NCBI GenBank assembly: GCA_963693285.1 | Contig: OY848917.1 | Span: forward strand, 8,742,192-8,806,191 | DNA from: Xestospongia muta | Taxonomy: Eukaryota > Porifera > Demospongiae > Haplosclerida > Petrosiidae | Direction of reading: 5' to 3' | DNA: 64,000 nt | Part shown: positions 10,525 to 22,297 of the stretch, piece after piece | Layout of the letters: every line of letters starts with the position of its first letter | Numbering within the stretch: the stretch's first letter is position 1 | Translations under genes and position numbers: made by a program | Notes under the pieces: generated by a model | What the model saw: only the letters and a program-made list of their open reading frames with translations | Told to the model about the DNA's origin: nothing | Databases searched by the model: none

Positions 10525-13500
10525 ATTATAAAGTAATTCAGAGTTATTATATATACAGTTTATTATATTGTATATGTATTATGTCATCACTATTTAAAGT
10601 TCAAGTACTTTTGTATTCATTTATATAAGACATAACGTAAAAGAAATAAGAAATAGAAATATGCATTTTCAGCTTCTGTACTATTCCTGTGTAGTTATTT
10701 ACACAATAAGAAGCCCACACTTTAGAACTTTTAATTTGATGAGCAGCTTGCTAGCATAATGACCACTGCTCATCTCACAAGGATTTGTTATGGATGATAA
10801 CATTTACACCCTATTAACATTAAAATGCCATATAGTTTAATCGTTCCTACGTAAAGTTGACTTACTTTAGTTAGTTTATTTACATCTGTGATAAAAGGTT
10901 TTAAAACACTTTCAGATTCATATTTAATCAAGTTAAGACTTATTACATGCTTTGGGTCCAAGTTTTGTGAGTGTGTAGTAAAACAGAGTTAGTACAATAC
11001 AATACATTTGTATTGAATGTTAAGAACCATCACATACATCACTAACTTTGCTATCTGTTCATGCATATTTCTTTGTCACCTATATTTATTGGATATATAT
11101 ATATATAACAAAGACTATTTTAAGAGAATTATTTTCCTTTTTTTCTTGAAATGTTTGTTGAATGGAACAATCCAATTGCTTGCAAGTTTTCCTTACAAGT
11201 TCGTTATCATAGACAACAGTGAAATTTGTTACTGTTTGAGAAAGATGGTGCTGTTCCTTATAATTAAGACCAAACAGAAACATAGCTGCTACATAAATCT
11301 GTAGTACCTGAGAACCAACTTAGCAAGTGAAGTTGAAGTCATTTTGAGACGAATGAGCCTCAAACAGATGTCTGACTAACTGCTATCAGATTTGATGCAC
11401 CAGAGAAAGCAGCAGCAGTTGTATGCAGCGACACTCTTAATTGCTTCAATTTGTAACGAAGCCATGTCTATTTATTTGCTGCCAAGTATAATTATTTACC
11501 TCTAAATCCTCTCACAACGGATTTCTCTGCCTCTACATTCGTAGTATCAGCCACACCTATTATTATTGATTTGTTCCTCTAGAAGTCCTATAAACTAATA
11601 AAGATATCCAGGCGCAACATAGACTATTTGCTTGACCAGCTCAGTACTTTCAATAAAGACTTCAGATCTCTTAAAGCTCTCCTTATGTTCAATAGGGACT
11701 TCAGCTCTCTTGATCGACATGGCGAATATAATACTAATAATTCTTTACGATAGAGAGTCTGTACGTGTCGCGAGGGAAAAGGATTGTCTTTCGAAAGTCA
11801 ATGTTTAGAGGTATCACTCAGGTTCCTGTTTTTTATACCATAGAGCGAGAAATGAATTGCAAGACACTCAGCAGTTACTCAGGACTAAATTGTTTGAAGG
11901 TAGTGATTCCTAACTTTGAAACTAGATTGAAACTGTATAGCAAAATCTTTGTGAACAGTTGTAATATGAACAATGTCATATTACAGGTTATGTCCATTTA
12001 TGATGATTTATGGTCAGGACTCAAGTCAAAAAGGTGAATTATACTATTTATGATGTATGATACCATGTGCCTATAACATGATCTTGTGAAGGACAGAGCA
12101 TTGCAGGGAATATTATCAAGATTAAACATTTAGAATGATAATTATAAGAAGACATGATCATATTTATAATTTTATTAGAGTGCTATATATCTATCTACAC
12201 ATGTCTTTATAATTAATTTAAAGACAGTTAGCTATATAGTTTTTAGGATCCCTTTCCTATTCCTATGTTTTGTCAAAGTACTGATAAAAACCTTGCAAAT
12301 AAACAACTTGAAACAGATTGAACATACATTTAACACACTCTTGCTACAATACTCGTGACCAAAGATTCATTATCACATGACAGAGGAATGCAGAAGATGC
12401 ATGTTTCTTATTGCTAATTTTTGTTCTAAAGGATTATGCTGATCCTTTGTAAATCTCTTAAAACTAGGTCTAGGTCAGTTCAAATTTTGATTATCTATTA
12501 TATATAAAATACTTTCATGAGTTATCTCCTTTTATATATACTTATATATAAATGTAACTATCAATACAATATCACCTTTACAGTTCCATCATTGTCTTTA
12601 AGAAATTCATATTTGTTCACAAGTGACCTCATCACAATTAACCAAGTGCTAAGAGATGGACACTGACTGAGGATAATAAGTGATTATATCCACTTCTAGC
12701 AAAGTTTGTATGTACATTTCTCTTGTTTATGTATTAATTTTAGTAACATAACATTACTAACCTTTTGTGTAGATGACTCTGCTTTATTGTCACTAAAATG
12801 TTTAGTGTTCTTGTTGCTTGGCCTTTAATCTCAGGAGTGTGATGTGGATGTTACTTTTTTAGTCAAGTTTTTACAGGTATGAACTTGTCTTTGTAGTCAA
12901 TACACTTGGTGTTAGTTACTAAAAGAGCTTTTAGGTGTGGAACTACTGATATTTTTATAGTCTTGGGAACAGTATTTAATAGAAAGGTGTCAACCAGCCT
13001 TCTCGCTACTGATTACCTTATTTAGTTATGAATATTATTTTTAAAAAGATGATGTAATAGTTTGTTATGGTATCTATTTAGCTATTCCCATGCTTTAACC
13101 TTATTCCAGTAACTCTAATATATAGGGAGCTATTATTGATAGTGTCATCATTAGATTAATATAATTTGTTTACTGTATGTTTTTTGTGAAGTATCTTAGT
13201 ATATTACTTATCTCCATTATTTTCATTACCAGAGCATGGAACACTCTGATTGGAGGCCACAGACTGACCCAATAATCAACCACATATTATGATATTTACA
13301 GATGATAATATATATGATGATGATGTCCATTAAAAAAGTACTTCACAGCAGTTGAGCAAAGTCTATTGATGCAATGTAGTAATGTCATTTCTTTTTCTCT
13401 TGTTGGATGAACATTATATATTTAATATGTCATATCAGATCATTCTAAAACAAATGATGTCCTAGCATTTCTCGAACGCAAGTTTGCAAAGATACCTTCA

Positions 13501-15940
13501 CAAGTTAGTTTCAAGTGGGACATAGTAGCTGGTACATGTGTCTGGGAGCAAAGCTTCATCTATACATAAACTCAATCTTTACCTTATTGGTATTCACATT
13601 TCAAGAATTATGTTGAAGATCTCATAGCTGTTCAAAAATTTGTTTATAGAATTATCTCTAGCAACTGATAATTTTATGTTCTTTTCTGTTTATGAGGGAC
13701 AATCGTGATCAGTTCTATTTTTTGTAATATTTACTATATCAGTAGTCTCACAACAATTACATCTCCTTCTACATGTATACATCTACTTAACTTTACAACT
13801 GTTGGTAAAGAAGGCTGACAAGGTAAGTAAATTTACCATAACTTAAAAACAAAAAACTAAAAGCAAAATTCCTTAACTTTTGTCGTTTCTTTGTCAAGTT
13901 TTGTATGAGGAGAAACTGTTGTCGTCGAGTTATAGCCGTTCAAAGTACATTACCAGCTAACACACACACACACAAAAGGCAAATACTCTTACCCTCGCTA
14001 TGCGCAGTCTTCAATTCAGAGTGGTTATTGTCAGAGATATTTGTGGTTGTCATATGATGAAAAGAAACAATTAATTACTACCAAGCTATCAAAGCTAAAA
14101 ATTATAAAAATGCAGCATTTTATGATGTTTGGCTGTCAATTAACTTTAAAAATACGAGTTAGTTAGCAATGGACCTTTTGCTACAAATGTTCACTAGTGA
14201 AAATACTTAAGTAACAATTACAAATAACTGATACCATCAAATCAACAAAAAACTGCTGTTTACATCTTTTTCAATGAGTAACAAATCTTAGTTATATATT
14301 TGCATTCATAAATGGAGGTCATGTTTTTCTTTGATTCAAACATGGCAAAACTACTTTGTCTAGTTTTGTAATTTAATTACAACATCTCCACCTCCAACAA
14401 TGATGTCAAAACAAAAGGATAAAAAGATTAAGTCCATCCACCCATCCATCAGGTCTCTGTATCTTCCCAGCCTGTGACATTGATCAAAGCTGTCTTTCAC
14501 ATTTTTTTCATTAATGCATGCAGTCCTTTATATTACCATGGCCTTATAAATCTGTAACTTGCCCCATTCTTTCTTTGTTTTACAAATATTCATAATCATG
14601 TAAAACGTGATGGACAAATCTGATTGGTGACCTAGAATTCCTTCGTTGGGCGAGTCTGACTTGTGGATCTGAAGGTTGGTTGCACAGATATACCCTTCTC
14701 AATTAAGCTTTGAACTATTAAAGAAACGGACAGTAAACGCCGTAAATAGGTAAGTTCTATAATTTTGGTAGTTATATTATTTATAGATCTGGTAAGAAAT
14801 CCTTCCCTTCGTGCGCGTCAAGAGTGATGACCCTTGGCGTTGCCGCCCCTTCGCTAGCTCGGTACAGAGTAACCTGCGCAAGCGTAAAAAAGCTATTAAG
14901 TTTAACCAGCACACAAAACTCTTCATGTAAGAATTGTTTGTATTTACAATCCTGAATATTTCTGTATGCTGTTAGATCTACTAGTACATAAGTCTCTCTC
15001 TTAACCAGAGTAATTTACAGCTCATTAATGAGTGGTATAGGCTAGAATCAGAAGTTAAAAAATTTAAACTTTTATAAGTTCTCTTTATTAACTTGGTAGT
15101 ACATTTCCTTCTTTCCTTTGGGATTATTTGGAGGAAGATGTATTACATTCTTGATTCTTACAAGAATTAACAAAATCTGTTAATTGCATTCTTTTTTGCA
15201 ATCAAGATCATGTGTTTGATGACATTGCACCAATCTTCTCTCAATATGGTATACAGTTTCTGAGTCAGAATGGAATATAGGTTTGTTTTAAGTGGTGCTT
15301 TGGTGATTGAGTGTCAAGAACACATGAAAGTGTAATACTTACAAAGAAAACGTTTGTGCTATCTGTTAATGGAGTAGCAACTACAACTATTAATATATTA
15401 CTTAGAAAGACACTTTAAAATACAACTGTTACATAAACACTTGCAATAGCCCATAGACAAGGCAGCAAACACATTGCTACCAGACAAGAAATTATTTTTT
15501 AATGGCTATTAAAACTTTAAAACTTAGACTGGTTCTCTTTTAATACTTTATAACCAACACTTACTGCAGTACTCAAATCTACAGAAGAGTTAAGCTTACT
15601 TTGTGTGTCTTTTAATTGTGTTATTTTGAATGCTACATTCTGATTGGACTGCATGAATGATGTATGCTAGTGTCCTAGACCTATTTCTTTTTGAAGTGGG
15701 CAGTGACATCAGACTGTGAGAAAGTTAATTATTCTTTTTTATTAGTCTAATGTTAATTTTTTAAAGCAGTTTCCTGGTAACACTAATATTGTTTGGTTCA
15801 ATCTTTTTTCTTTTCTTTACTAACACAAAGAGAGCTTATGACTGTTATACAAAGTGATTTTGAAGATTAAATTTTATTTAATCTGCAAGAGAAAAAACAT
15901 TTGACTCTCAAGTTTACCATGGCTCCTACATACACAACGG
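10525..15940. other. AT-rich intergenic DNA without a supported gene
   Basis: The short ORFs here show no motif, no conserved splice context and no repeat structure that I recognise. The exception in composition is 14790-14890, a short GC-richer island with several CpG-containing stretches (gtgcgcgtca, cgttgccgcc), followed by ordinary AT-rich sequence. A possible donor (aatag|gtaagt) lies near 14747. No tRNA or rRNA was recognised. Confidence 0.5.
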
Positions 15941-15950
15941 CAAAGGCTAT

Positions 15951-16113
15951 GCTTCGAAAAAAAGTTTTGGCTTTCTAGCTTCTAACTACAGTCGAAGTTA
16001 GAACTATGCCTTTTTTTACTAAGTTTTAAAGGCTATGCTTCGAAAAAAAGTTTTGGTTTTCTAGCTTCTAACTACAGTTGAAGTTAGAACTATGCCTTTT
16101 TTTACTAAGTTTT
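15951..16113 (+). repeat. Two-unit tandem repeat (about 84 bp) with internal hairpin
   Basis: The unit starts at aaggctatgcttcg and ends at tactaagtttta. It occurs twice with two or three substitutions. Each unit contains the inverted arms ttctaact / agttagaa separated by about 8 nt. Confidence 0.85.
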
Positions 16114-16381
16114 AAAGTTGCATCTTATGCAAAAATATCATAGTAAGGTCTTTCCTCGCCTGATCGATTACTTTGAGGACATTGCGTTATTGATGGATAT
16201 GATACCTTAAGAAAGCTTTTTACTGTAAAATATCATCTGTAAACTATGCATGCTGCTAGTATTATATACTATGACGCATACGCAGTGACTACAACGCGGA
16301 GCAAGAGTACCCCATGACCCGTCTCTAAGAATCGATTGTGAGCGACGGAAGCCAAGGACAACACATATCATTACAAGTAGT

Positions 16382-16987
16382 TAGCCTCGTACCCAGGCTA
16401 AACGCCTGGTAACTACTGTTTGCGCATGCATTTAATTTCCACAGATTTCTTGGAAAATAGTATACTCTAGGAATCCTCCGTCAACTATAACGTCAAAATT
16501 CCTTTTACCTCAATATTAGTTTAGCTACTTGTAGTACTGACAGAAACTTTTCTGCTGGTCTACTGTAAGCTCTAAAGAAGCTAGGAACCAGCTGCTTGAA
16601 TGCCTCTAAGTCTGCAAGAGATTTCTCTAGAGACACAACTCGAAGTTTGCACTTAATACAAATAATAAAGAGAGACCATGATCTCTCGAAACGATAACAT
16701 CAAGCAAAGAAGTTATTCGAGAAACCCAGTTGTTTTGCATCCCAACAGCACTGAACAAGCTTGTTGCTCTTGGCTTCCACTAAATCACTGCATAACCAAC
16801 AAACTCGACTACCCATGTCGTGTAGTGAATGAAACGTCATCATTATAAACCCAGCCCATCGATTCGTCATTTAATTGAAAAAGTAATAATTATGATGTCA
16901 ACATGTTTCAATAATTACGCGCATGCGCAAGCAGTAGTCACCAGGCGTTCTATATACTCTTTACTAGAACGCCTGTGTACGAGGCTA
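16382..16987. mobile_element. 606-bp TIR transposon with 10-bp target-site duplication (MULE-like)
   Basis: The element begins TAGCCTCGTACCCAGGC and ends with the inverted complement GTACGAGGCTA. It is flanked by the perfect duplication TACAAGTAGT at 16372-16381 and 16988-16997. Behind the right terminus lies a subterminal hairpin: CAGGCGTTCTA and TAGAACGCCTG arms around 16944-16977. The left end has a shortened version (CAGGCTAAACGCCTG). A 9-10 bp target duplication fits Mutator-like elements; no transposase is inside. The element holds a minus-strand ORF annotated separately. Confidence 0.8.
16505..16840 (-). pseudogene. Cysteine-rich (ZAD-like?) ORF carried inside the 606-bp element
   Basis: One frame is open over 112 codons except for a single TGA at 16700-16702. 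It reads MTFHSLHDMGSRVCWLCSDL..., then after the stop CIKCKLRVVSLEKSLADL and EAFKQLVPSF. Two CxxC pairs followed by a helical tail are reminiscent of the ZAD or related treble-clef zinc domains; this is pattern similarity only. A good donor (ttgag|gtaaaa) lies at the ORF end, so it may be a captured exon. Half of it is repeated in the tandem duplication at 17613. Confidence 0.4.
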
Positions 16988-17612
16988 TACAAGTAGTTAA
17001 ATAGGAAATACGGCTTGGGGATTGCGCGTTAAATAGAGTGAGCATCACTATTGTTCGTTTCTGCTGTCTACGCAGTTGTTCGAGTAATTCTATTGGAGAG
17101 TCAATGGAGATTCTCACTTCTTGTTCTTTCGACTGCCATTAAGTAAGAAATATCTTTTAAAGCAATAGGTTCGCGCTATTTGTAGGAAGAATTTGCCTAT
17201 CAACTCTAATACACGAGTCTGCAGTAAACTCTTTATTAATGCATCTGGACGATAATTGAAACATGACGAAGTTCCTTCCTATATATTTACCGGTCCTATT
17301 TACTTCTAGAATTACAAATAATGAGAGAAAGCCACCTAGAAGACGACTATTAACCATACAGTTCCCAAGCGACCCTTCACCTACTGACAGCTCAACTGTT
17401 ATTGATATTGTTCATGTTGATGTTTGTATACAAACAGAAGAGAACTTTGATGAGATTAAGGTGGAGTTAGCTTCAGCTAGAGAAAAGATATCATTTCTGG
17501 AGCAAAATGATGAATAATGAAATGTTAAGATTAAACAATATAAAGTATGATGATTGTAAGGTGACATTCTTTACAGGGTATCCTAATTATGGAGTACTTA
17601 AAGCTTTATCAA
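16760..17612 (+). repeat. Tandem duplication, copy 1 (853 bp)
   Basis: Bases 16760-17612 are repeated directly at 17613-18466. Only about four differences are visible (one inserted G and three substitutions). The copy starts inside the 606-bp element and ends inside the transposase exon at gctttatcaa. The short shared word agctt near both breakpoints suggests microhomology-mediated duplication. Confidence 0.95.
17263..17612 (+). pseudogene. 5' fragment of DDE_Tnp_4-type transposase gene (truncated duplicate)
   Basis: This is the duplicate of 18117-18466: an 84-codon ORF (MTKFLPIYLPVLF..., with VCIQTEENFDEIKVELASAR, a probable coiled coil), then a frame change into EMLRLNNIKYDDCKVTFF. It is cut at the tandem duplication junction, so only the N-terminal part exists here. 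Confidence 0.6.
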
Positions 17613-18466
17613 CTTGTTGCTCTTGGCTTCCACTAAATCACTGCATAACCAACAAACTCGACTACCCATGTCGGTGTAGTGAATGAAACGTCATCATTAT
17701 AAACCCAGCCCATCGATTCGTCATTTAATTGAAAAAGTAATAATTATGATGTCAACATGTTTCAATAATTACGCGCATGCGCAAGCAGTAGTCACCAGGC
17801 GTTCTATATACTCTTTACTAGAACGCCTGTGTACGAGGCTATACAAGTAGTTAAATAGGAAATACGGCTTGGGGATTGCGCGTTAAATAGAGTGAGCATC
17901 ACTATTGTTCGTTTCTGCTGTGTACGCAGTTGTTCGAGTAATTCTATTGGAGAGTCAATGGAGATTCTCACTTCTTGTTCTTTCGACTGCCATTAAGTAA
18001 GAAATATCTTTTAAAGCAATAGGTTCGCGCTATTTGTAGGAAGAATTTGCCTATCAACTCTAATACACGAGTCTGCAGTAAACTCTTTATTAATGCATCT
18101 GGACGATAATTAAAACATGACGAAGTTCCTTCCTATATATTTACCGGTCCTATTTACTTCTAGAATTACAAATAATGAGAGAAAGCCACCTAGAAGACGA
18201 CTATTACCCATACAGTTCCCAAGCGACCCTTCACCTACTGACAGCTCAACTGTTATTGATATTGTTCATGTTGATGTTTGTATACAAACAGAAGAGAACT
18301 TTGATGAGATTAAGGTGGAGTTAGCTTCAGCTAGAGAAAAGATATCATTTCTGGAGCAAAATGATGAATAATGAAATGTTAAGATTAAACAATATAAAGT
18401 ATGATGATTGTAAGGTGACATTCTTTACAGGGTATCCTAATTATGGAGTACTTAAAGCTTTATCAA
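17613..18466 (+). repeat. Tandem duplication, copy 2 (854 bp)
   Basis: This is the second unit of the direct repeat starting at 16760. It holds the right end of the TIR element (ending about 17841), its flanking TACAAGTAGT, and the 5' part of the transposase gene. It is joined directly to the rest of the transposase gene. Confidence 0.95.
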
Positions 18467-19030
18467 TTTTAGGACTAGCCTTGTACCCAGGTGTTTTACT
18501 AAAGAGTAGAACACCTGGGTATGAGGCTATTTTAGGACCAGTTGTTGATGCTTTGAGCTATTCTTGCAAACACAATGAGGACAGGTTTGGTGAAAATCTA
18601 AATAAGCAATGTCGGCCACGAATGTTACCTCCACAAGAAGAATTTTCTTACATTAATTCCTCTTCAACTAAGACTACTGGAACAGGACCTTACTTATTGT
18701 TTTGGTATGTCCAAATCAACTGTTTTTAGAATTATTGCTTGGATTAACTTCCTGTTCTTGAAGTTTTAAAGAAATACCATCAGGGCCTCCAAAGCACTGA
18801 TAAAAGAAAACATCCAAAGAAGTTTAGAGTAAATACCCAACTACAAGAGTAATACTAGTTGCCACGTAAATTTATATTGATCAGCCTTGTCTTCTTGAGC
18901 TAAAGCAAATGATATTTTTTAATTACAAAAATTACAACACATTTACTGGTATCTCATCTGATGGTTTACTTTGTTCATGGCATTCCTAAGAATTCATGTG
19001 TAATGAGCGATGAAAACAATAAATAACTTT
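18117..19030 (+). pseudogene. DDE_Tnp_4 (IS5/ISL2EU or PIF/Harbinger-like) transposase pseudogene
   Basis: The N-terminal ORF 18117-18371 is followed, after a frame break, by 18361-18729. That ORF carries TFFTGYPNYGVLKAL and, beyond a 63-bp insertion, PVVDALSYSCKHNED and CRPRMLPPQEEF, the usual lead into the HTH_Tnp_4 domain. The HTH itself is readable in another frame (FGMSKSTVFRIIAWINFLF, about 18698-18755). Further on, IYIDQPCLLELKQMIFFNYK, NYNTFTGISSDGLL and related pieces near 18850-18975 match the start of the DDE_Tnp_4 catalytic domain, with a TAA where the acidic residue after the first Asp region is expected. Multiple frameshifts and stops make it dead. The 3' half of the catalytic domain is missing. 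Confidence 0.7.
18476..18529. mobile_element. 54-bp hairpin mini-element with 9-bp target duplication
   Basis: The arms start TAGCCTTGTACCCAGG and end CCTGGGTATGAGGCTA. They pair over 20 bp with two mismatches around a 14-nt loop. TTTTAGGAC flanks it at 18467-18475 and 18530-18538. Its termini and loop (actaaagagta) match the right end of the 606-bp element, so it belongs to the same family. Element plus duplicated target is 63 bp, a multiple of three, and the host ORF remains open through it. Confidence 0.85.
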
Positions 19031-19439
19031 TGACAGGTTATTGCTTATTCATTTAACTGATATTGCTGATAGAATGTTTTGGTTTATTGTTGTTTATCTA
19101 ATATTCATCCACCACTTTGTGCTTAAAAGTAACTGTAGAATTTATATCTATTGGACAAAATCAAACTTGAACATAACAAACAATACTATAAGTAATAATT
19201 ATGTTTGTTCTTGGGAGAAAGCAACTCTGAGAAGATGTCATCTGAGAAACAACTATCAAGCAAATCACTGTCAACACATAGGGCGGGCAAGTTTGGAAGC
19301 GTGCTAACTATATAAGGTGTAGCTTGGGTGTGGCATGTGAGCGTATATAGTATTATTTACTCCAGATGTTGTTAGGCATGCTTTTGTAATATTTTTAGCC
19401 CCTCAGGTATAGTGAAGTCACTCAAACTGCCCAAAAATT

Positions 19440-21339
19440 GATCTGCATTGATCACAAACATCAATAAATTCATTTCTAATCTGATGAGGGTCCAGCTTGT
19501 CAAGTCATTCTTTGTGCACATGTAACATCATCACAATATTTAGTTGACATAGGGTCATGGTGGGCCTCAGGTAGGTAGGTCTTCACTCTTCTCAAAGAAC
19601 TGAAGAATCTCTCACTTGTTGCGTTAGATGCAGGCATGACTAGGATCAACTTCACCAAGGTGATAACCTCAGAGTAGAGTGATCAACCCATCTTGGACAA
19701 TCCCGTAGATACTTGACAAGTTGACAACATAGTGCAGTGACACATTGTCATCAGGATTTAGGTTAGTAGACAAAGTCTGTAGTTGCATCCTCAGGTTAGC
19801 CATGTGAATGTCAGGAGAATAATGTTCTGTGATAGTAGCCAACTCTTCATCGTTGCTTTCCATCCTACATGCCTTCAACAAGAGTTTCTCCATGGTGGAA
19901 TATGTCCTGTACACAGGTTAATCAAAGCGATCTTCCAGGCAAGCCACAATCAGGTCGATAGCTGTGTTGTATACAATAACTCTATATATATAAGTGTTCT
20001 GGTGTATTGCAAAACTCAGCTGAAGCCTTGCCATCTTCATGGCAACCTGGTCACTTTCGCTTACATGAAAGACATGGCTCTGACACATCAGCTTTGCTGC
20101 TTTAGTTGTGACTGCTTCCCAAAAGCTACATACATGAGCGTCTCCTCACAGTGACTTCAGATTTTTCTTCACAAGTCTAGCTCCTTCCTGTCCTTGTGCA
20201 GTGGACCCTCCTGCAGCATCTTCCTAAGATTATCAGTATGTGTAGAACCATTTCTGCTAATGAGACAGCATAGTAATATTCAAATGTACTCATTTGAGCT
20301 GCTACACCTTGAATTCGTGCCCTGGTTTCGGTATCCTTGACATCACCATAGCATAGCTCCCAAAGCTCCTGCAAAACAGTGTAATTGTCTAGCACACTCC
20401 TCAATGCATCCATTTGTACAGTCCAACGTGTGGGACATAGCACACTAACACCAGGTAAGCCTGGTTGAGTCTCTGCCTTTAACGTTTGGAAAGCACCATC
20501 ACGTTTTGGCGAGAGCTTGATCAGCTTCGACAATTCATGTGTAGTATCGATTGCATTTTTCAGTACTGAGACTCCCCTAATGGTGTCACTGGCTGCTAAG
20601 TTCAATACATAATCATAGTAATGTGTGTAATATGCATGGGGCTCCACCTCAAGTATCTGCTTGGCTACACCTGATTTTACTCCCAACATTCTACCTGCTC
20701 CACTGTATCATTGACCCCTATGTCTGTGGATATCCAAATTCAGAGCAAGGATAACATTCTTGAGCACAGTGACAATTGTCTTGGTATCAGTTGTGTCCAG
20801 CTGATAAAAGCCTACAAACTTTTCATGCGCCTGCAACTCATCATCAACATAGCAAAACTCAGTAATCAGTTGCTCCTTGTTGCTGGTATTGGTAGTCTTG
20901 TCCGCCATAATTGTGTAGTACTCTACACTTTGCAGTTCCATAATTATCTCTCACAGACAAGCATGTACCCTTAATTTGAGCATTTCATTCTGTATGTCTT
21001 TTGTGGCGTAAATCTCGTTTTTTCATAAATTTATGCATTATCCTCAGCTCTGAGCAGGAGAGTTTGCATGAAGTTGCTGTTATCCTCCGTTCCATCCCCT
21101 TTAAGTGGGAGGCCCTGCCTAGCCAGAAATCTTACGTTCTGCAAGATAGTTAGTAATATTTGTTGGTTTCCAGGCTTTTTGGTTGCATGATCAATATCTT
21201 GAAGCTCATCTTTATCTTTGGTTTGGGTTGGAAGAACATAGAGGGCAGAATGAGCTTCGATGTGATGATCTGATTGCATGTGCTTAGGTATCTTAGCTAC
21301 ACAATCTTTCCAATTGCTGAATTCAGTTCCAATCTGCAT
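19440..21339 (-). pseudogene. hAT-family (ZMYM1/DUF4371-like) transposase pseudogene
   Basis: Minus-strand order: a TTF-type zinc finger end (FSNWKDCVAKIPKHMQSDHH, 21339 downward); the DUF4371/RNase-H part (YYTIMADKTTNTSNKEQL, 20941); an in-frame TGA at 20708-20710 inside RGQ*YSGAGRM; LCPTRWTVQMDALRSVL near 20400; a frameshift near 20215; and the C-terminal dimerisation region (MPASNATSERFFSSLRRVK, about 19580-19650). The gene has one nonsense codon, at least one frameshift and a gap around 19915-20176. It lies opposite the DDE_Tnp_4 pseudogene. Confidence 0.8.
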
Positions 21340-21679
21340 AAGGGAAAGAAAAAATTTGTACTGTAGCTACCTCACCATACACTATACTACGGATATTCCT
21401 TAGCTACTAATACAGGTATTATACATACACGTACCTAACTACACCCTAGACACAACAAAACACACAATACGCACACACAATTATTGTGAATACTGGCACT
21501 TACAAATGCTGGCTCTAGGTGCTTGGACTGAAATATACTGTACTGCTGTATGGCTGTCAGACAGGTATAACAGAGAATAACGTCCTTTTTCATATCATAG
21601 TGAAGAAATGGATAGTCAGCAAACCACTGAGATTGGCAAAATCTTTTTTTAGTACCGATTTTCTTCTATCAAAACACAA

Positions 21680-21930
21680 AGTTTTGATATGTAAGCAGTT
21701 GTTTGAGTAATTCTATTGGATACTCTCACTTTTACTTTTACTTTTCTTTGACTCCCACTAAGTAAGAAATTTCTTTTAAAGCAATGTGTCCATGCTATTG
21801 GGTTGAAGAATTTTCCTACAAGGACCCATACACGAGTCTGCAGCAAACACTTTATTAATGCTTCTGGATGACAATTGAAACTTGACAAAGTTCATTTTCT
21901 ATATCTACTCGTCCTGTTTACATCTTGAAC
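21680..21930 (+). repeat. Diverged third copy of the transposase 5' region
   Basis: Words such as gcagttgttcgagtaattctattgg, taagtaagaaat, cttttaaagcaat and acacgagtctgcag recur in the same order as at 17070-17310, at perhaps 80% identity. The reading frame of the fragment is lost. Confidence 0.75.
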
Positions 21931-22297
21931 CCCAACTAATTTCTATTTCTTCCTTGCACTTTCATGATATAAAAAATTTCAATTAATGACCCAGTGTATT
22001 AGTTTCAATGTCTTATTCTTTATTCCATTCTTGTCACATGCGAAATTTCTATTTTCATGTTGTTTGTAAAATAGAATCATGTCTGCATACTGCTAACACA
22101 CCTTATGTACAATTAAATTAATTCCTTCAAGTGTTCTATCATAATGAATTAGTACTAAAGCTACCAGTTTTAGTACATTGTTTCTTGTATACATTTTGCC
22201 AACTCTATTAATAATGTATTATTATAACTCCACTAGTGATATTTCTGAGTATAGTTAACTATTCCATTTTTATATGCATTAACTTTTCTTTAGGAAC

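Noticed and set aside
11017..12037. Small ORFs at 11017-11304 and 11765-12037 as genes
   Set aside because: Residue content follows the AT-rich composition, and no motif or exon structure supports them.
16382..18529. The 606-bp and 54-bp elements as hAT-type because a hAT pseudogene is close
   Set aside because: hAT elements give 8-bp duplications; here they are 10 and 9 bp, with different terminal sequence.
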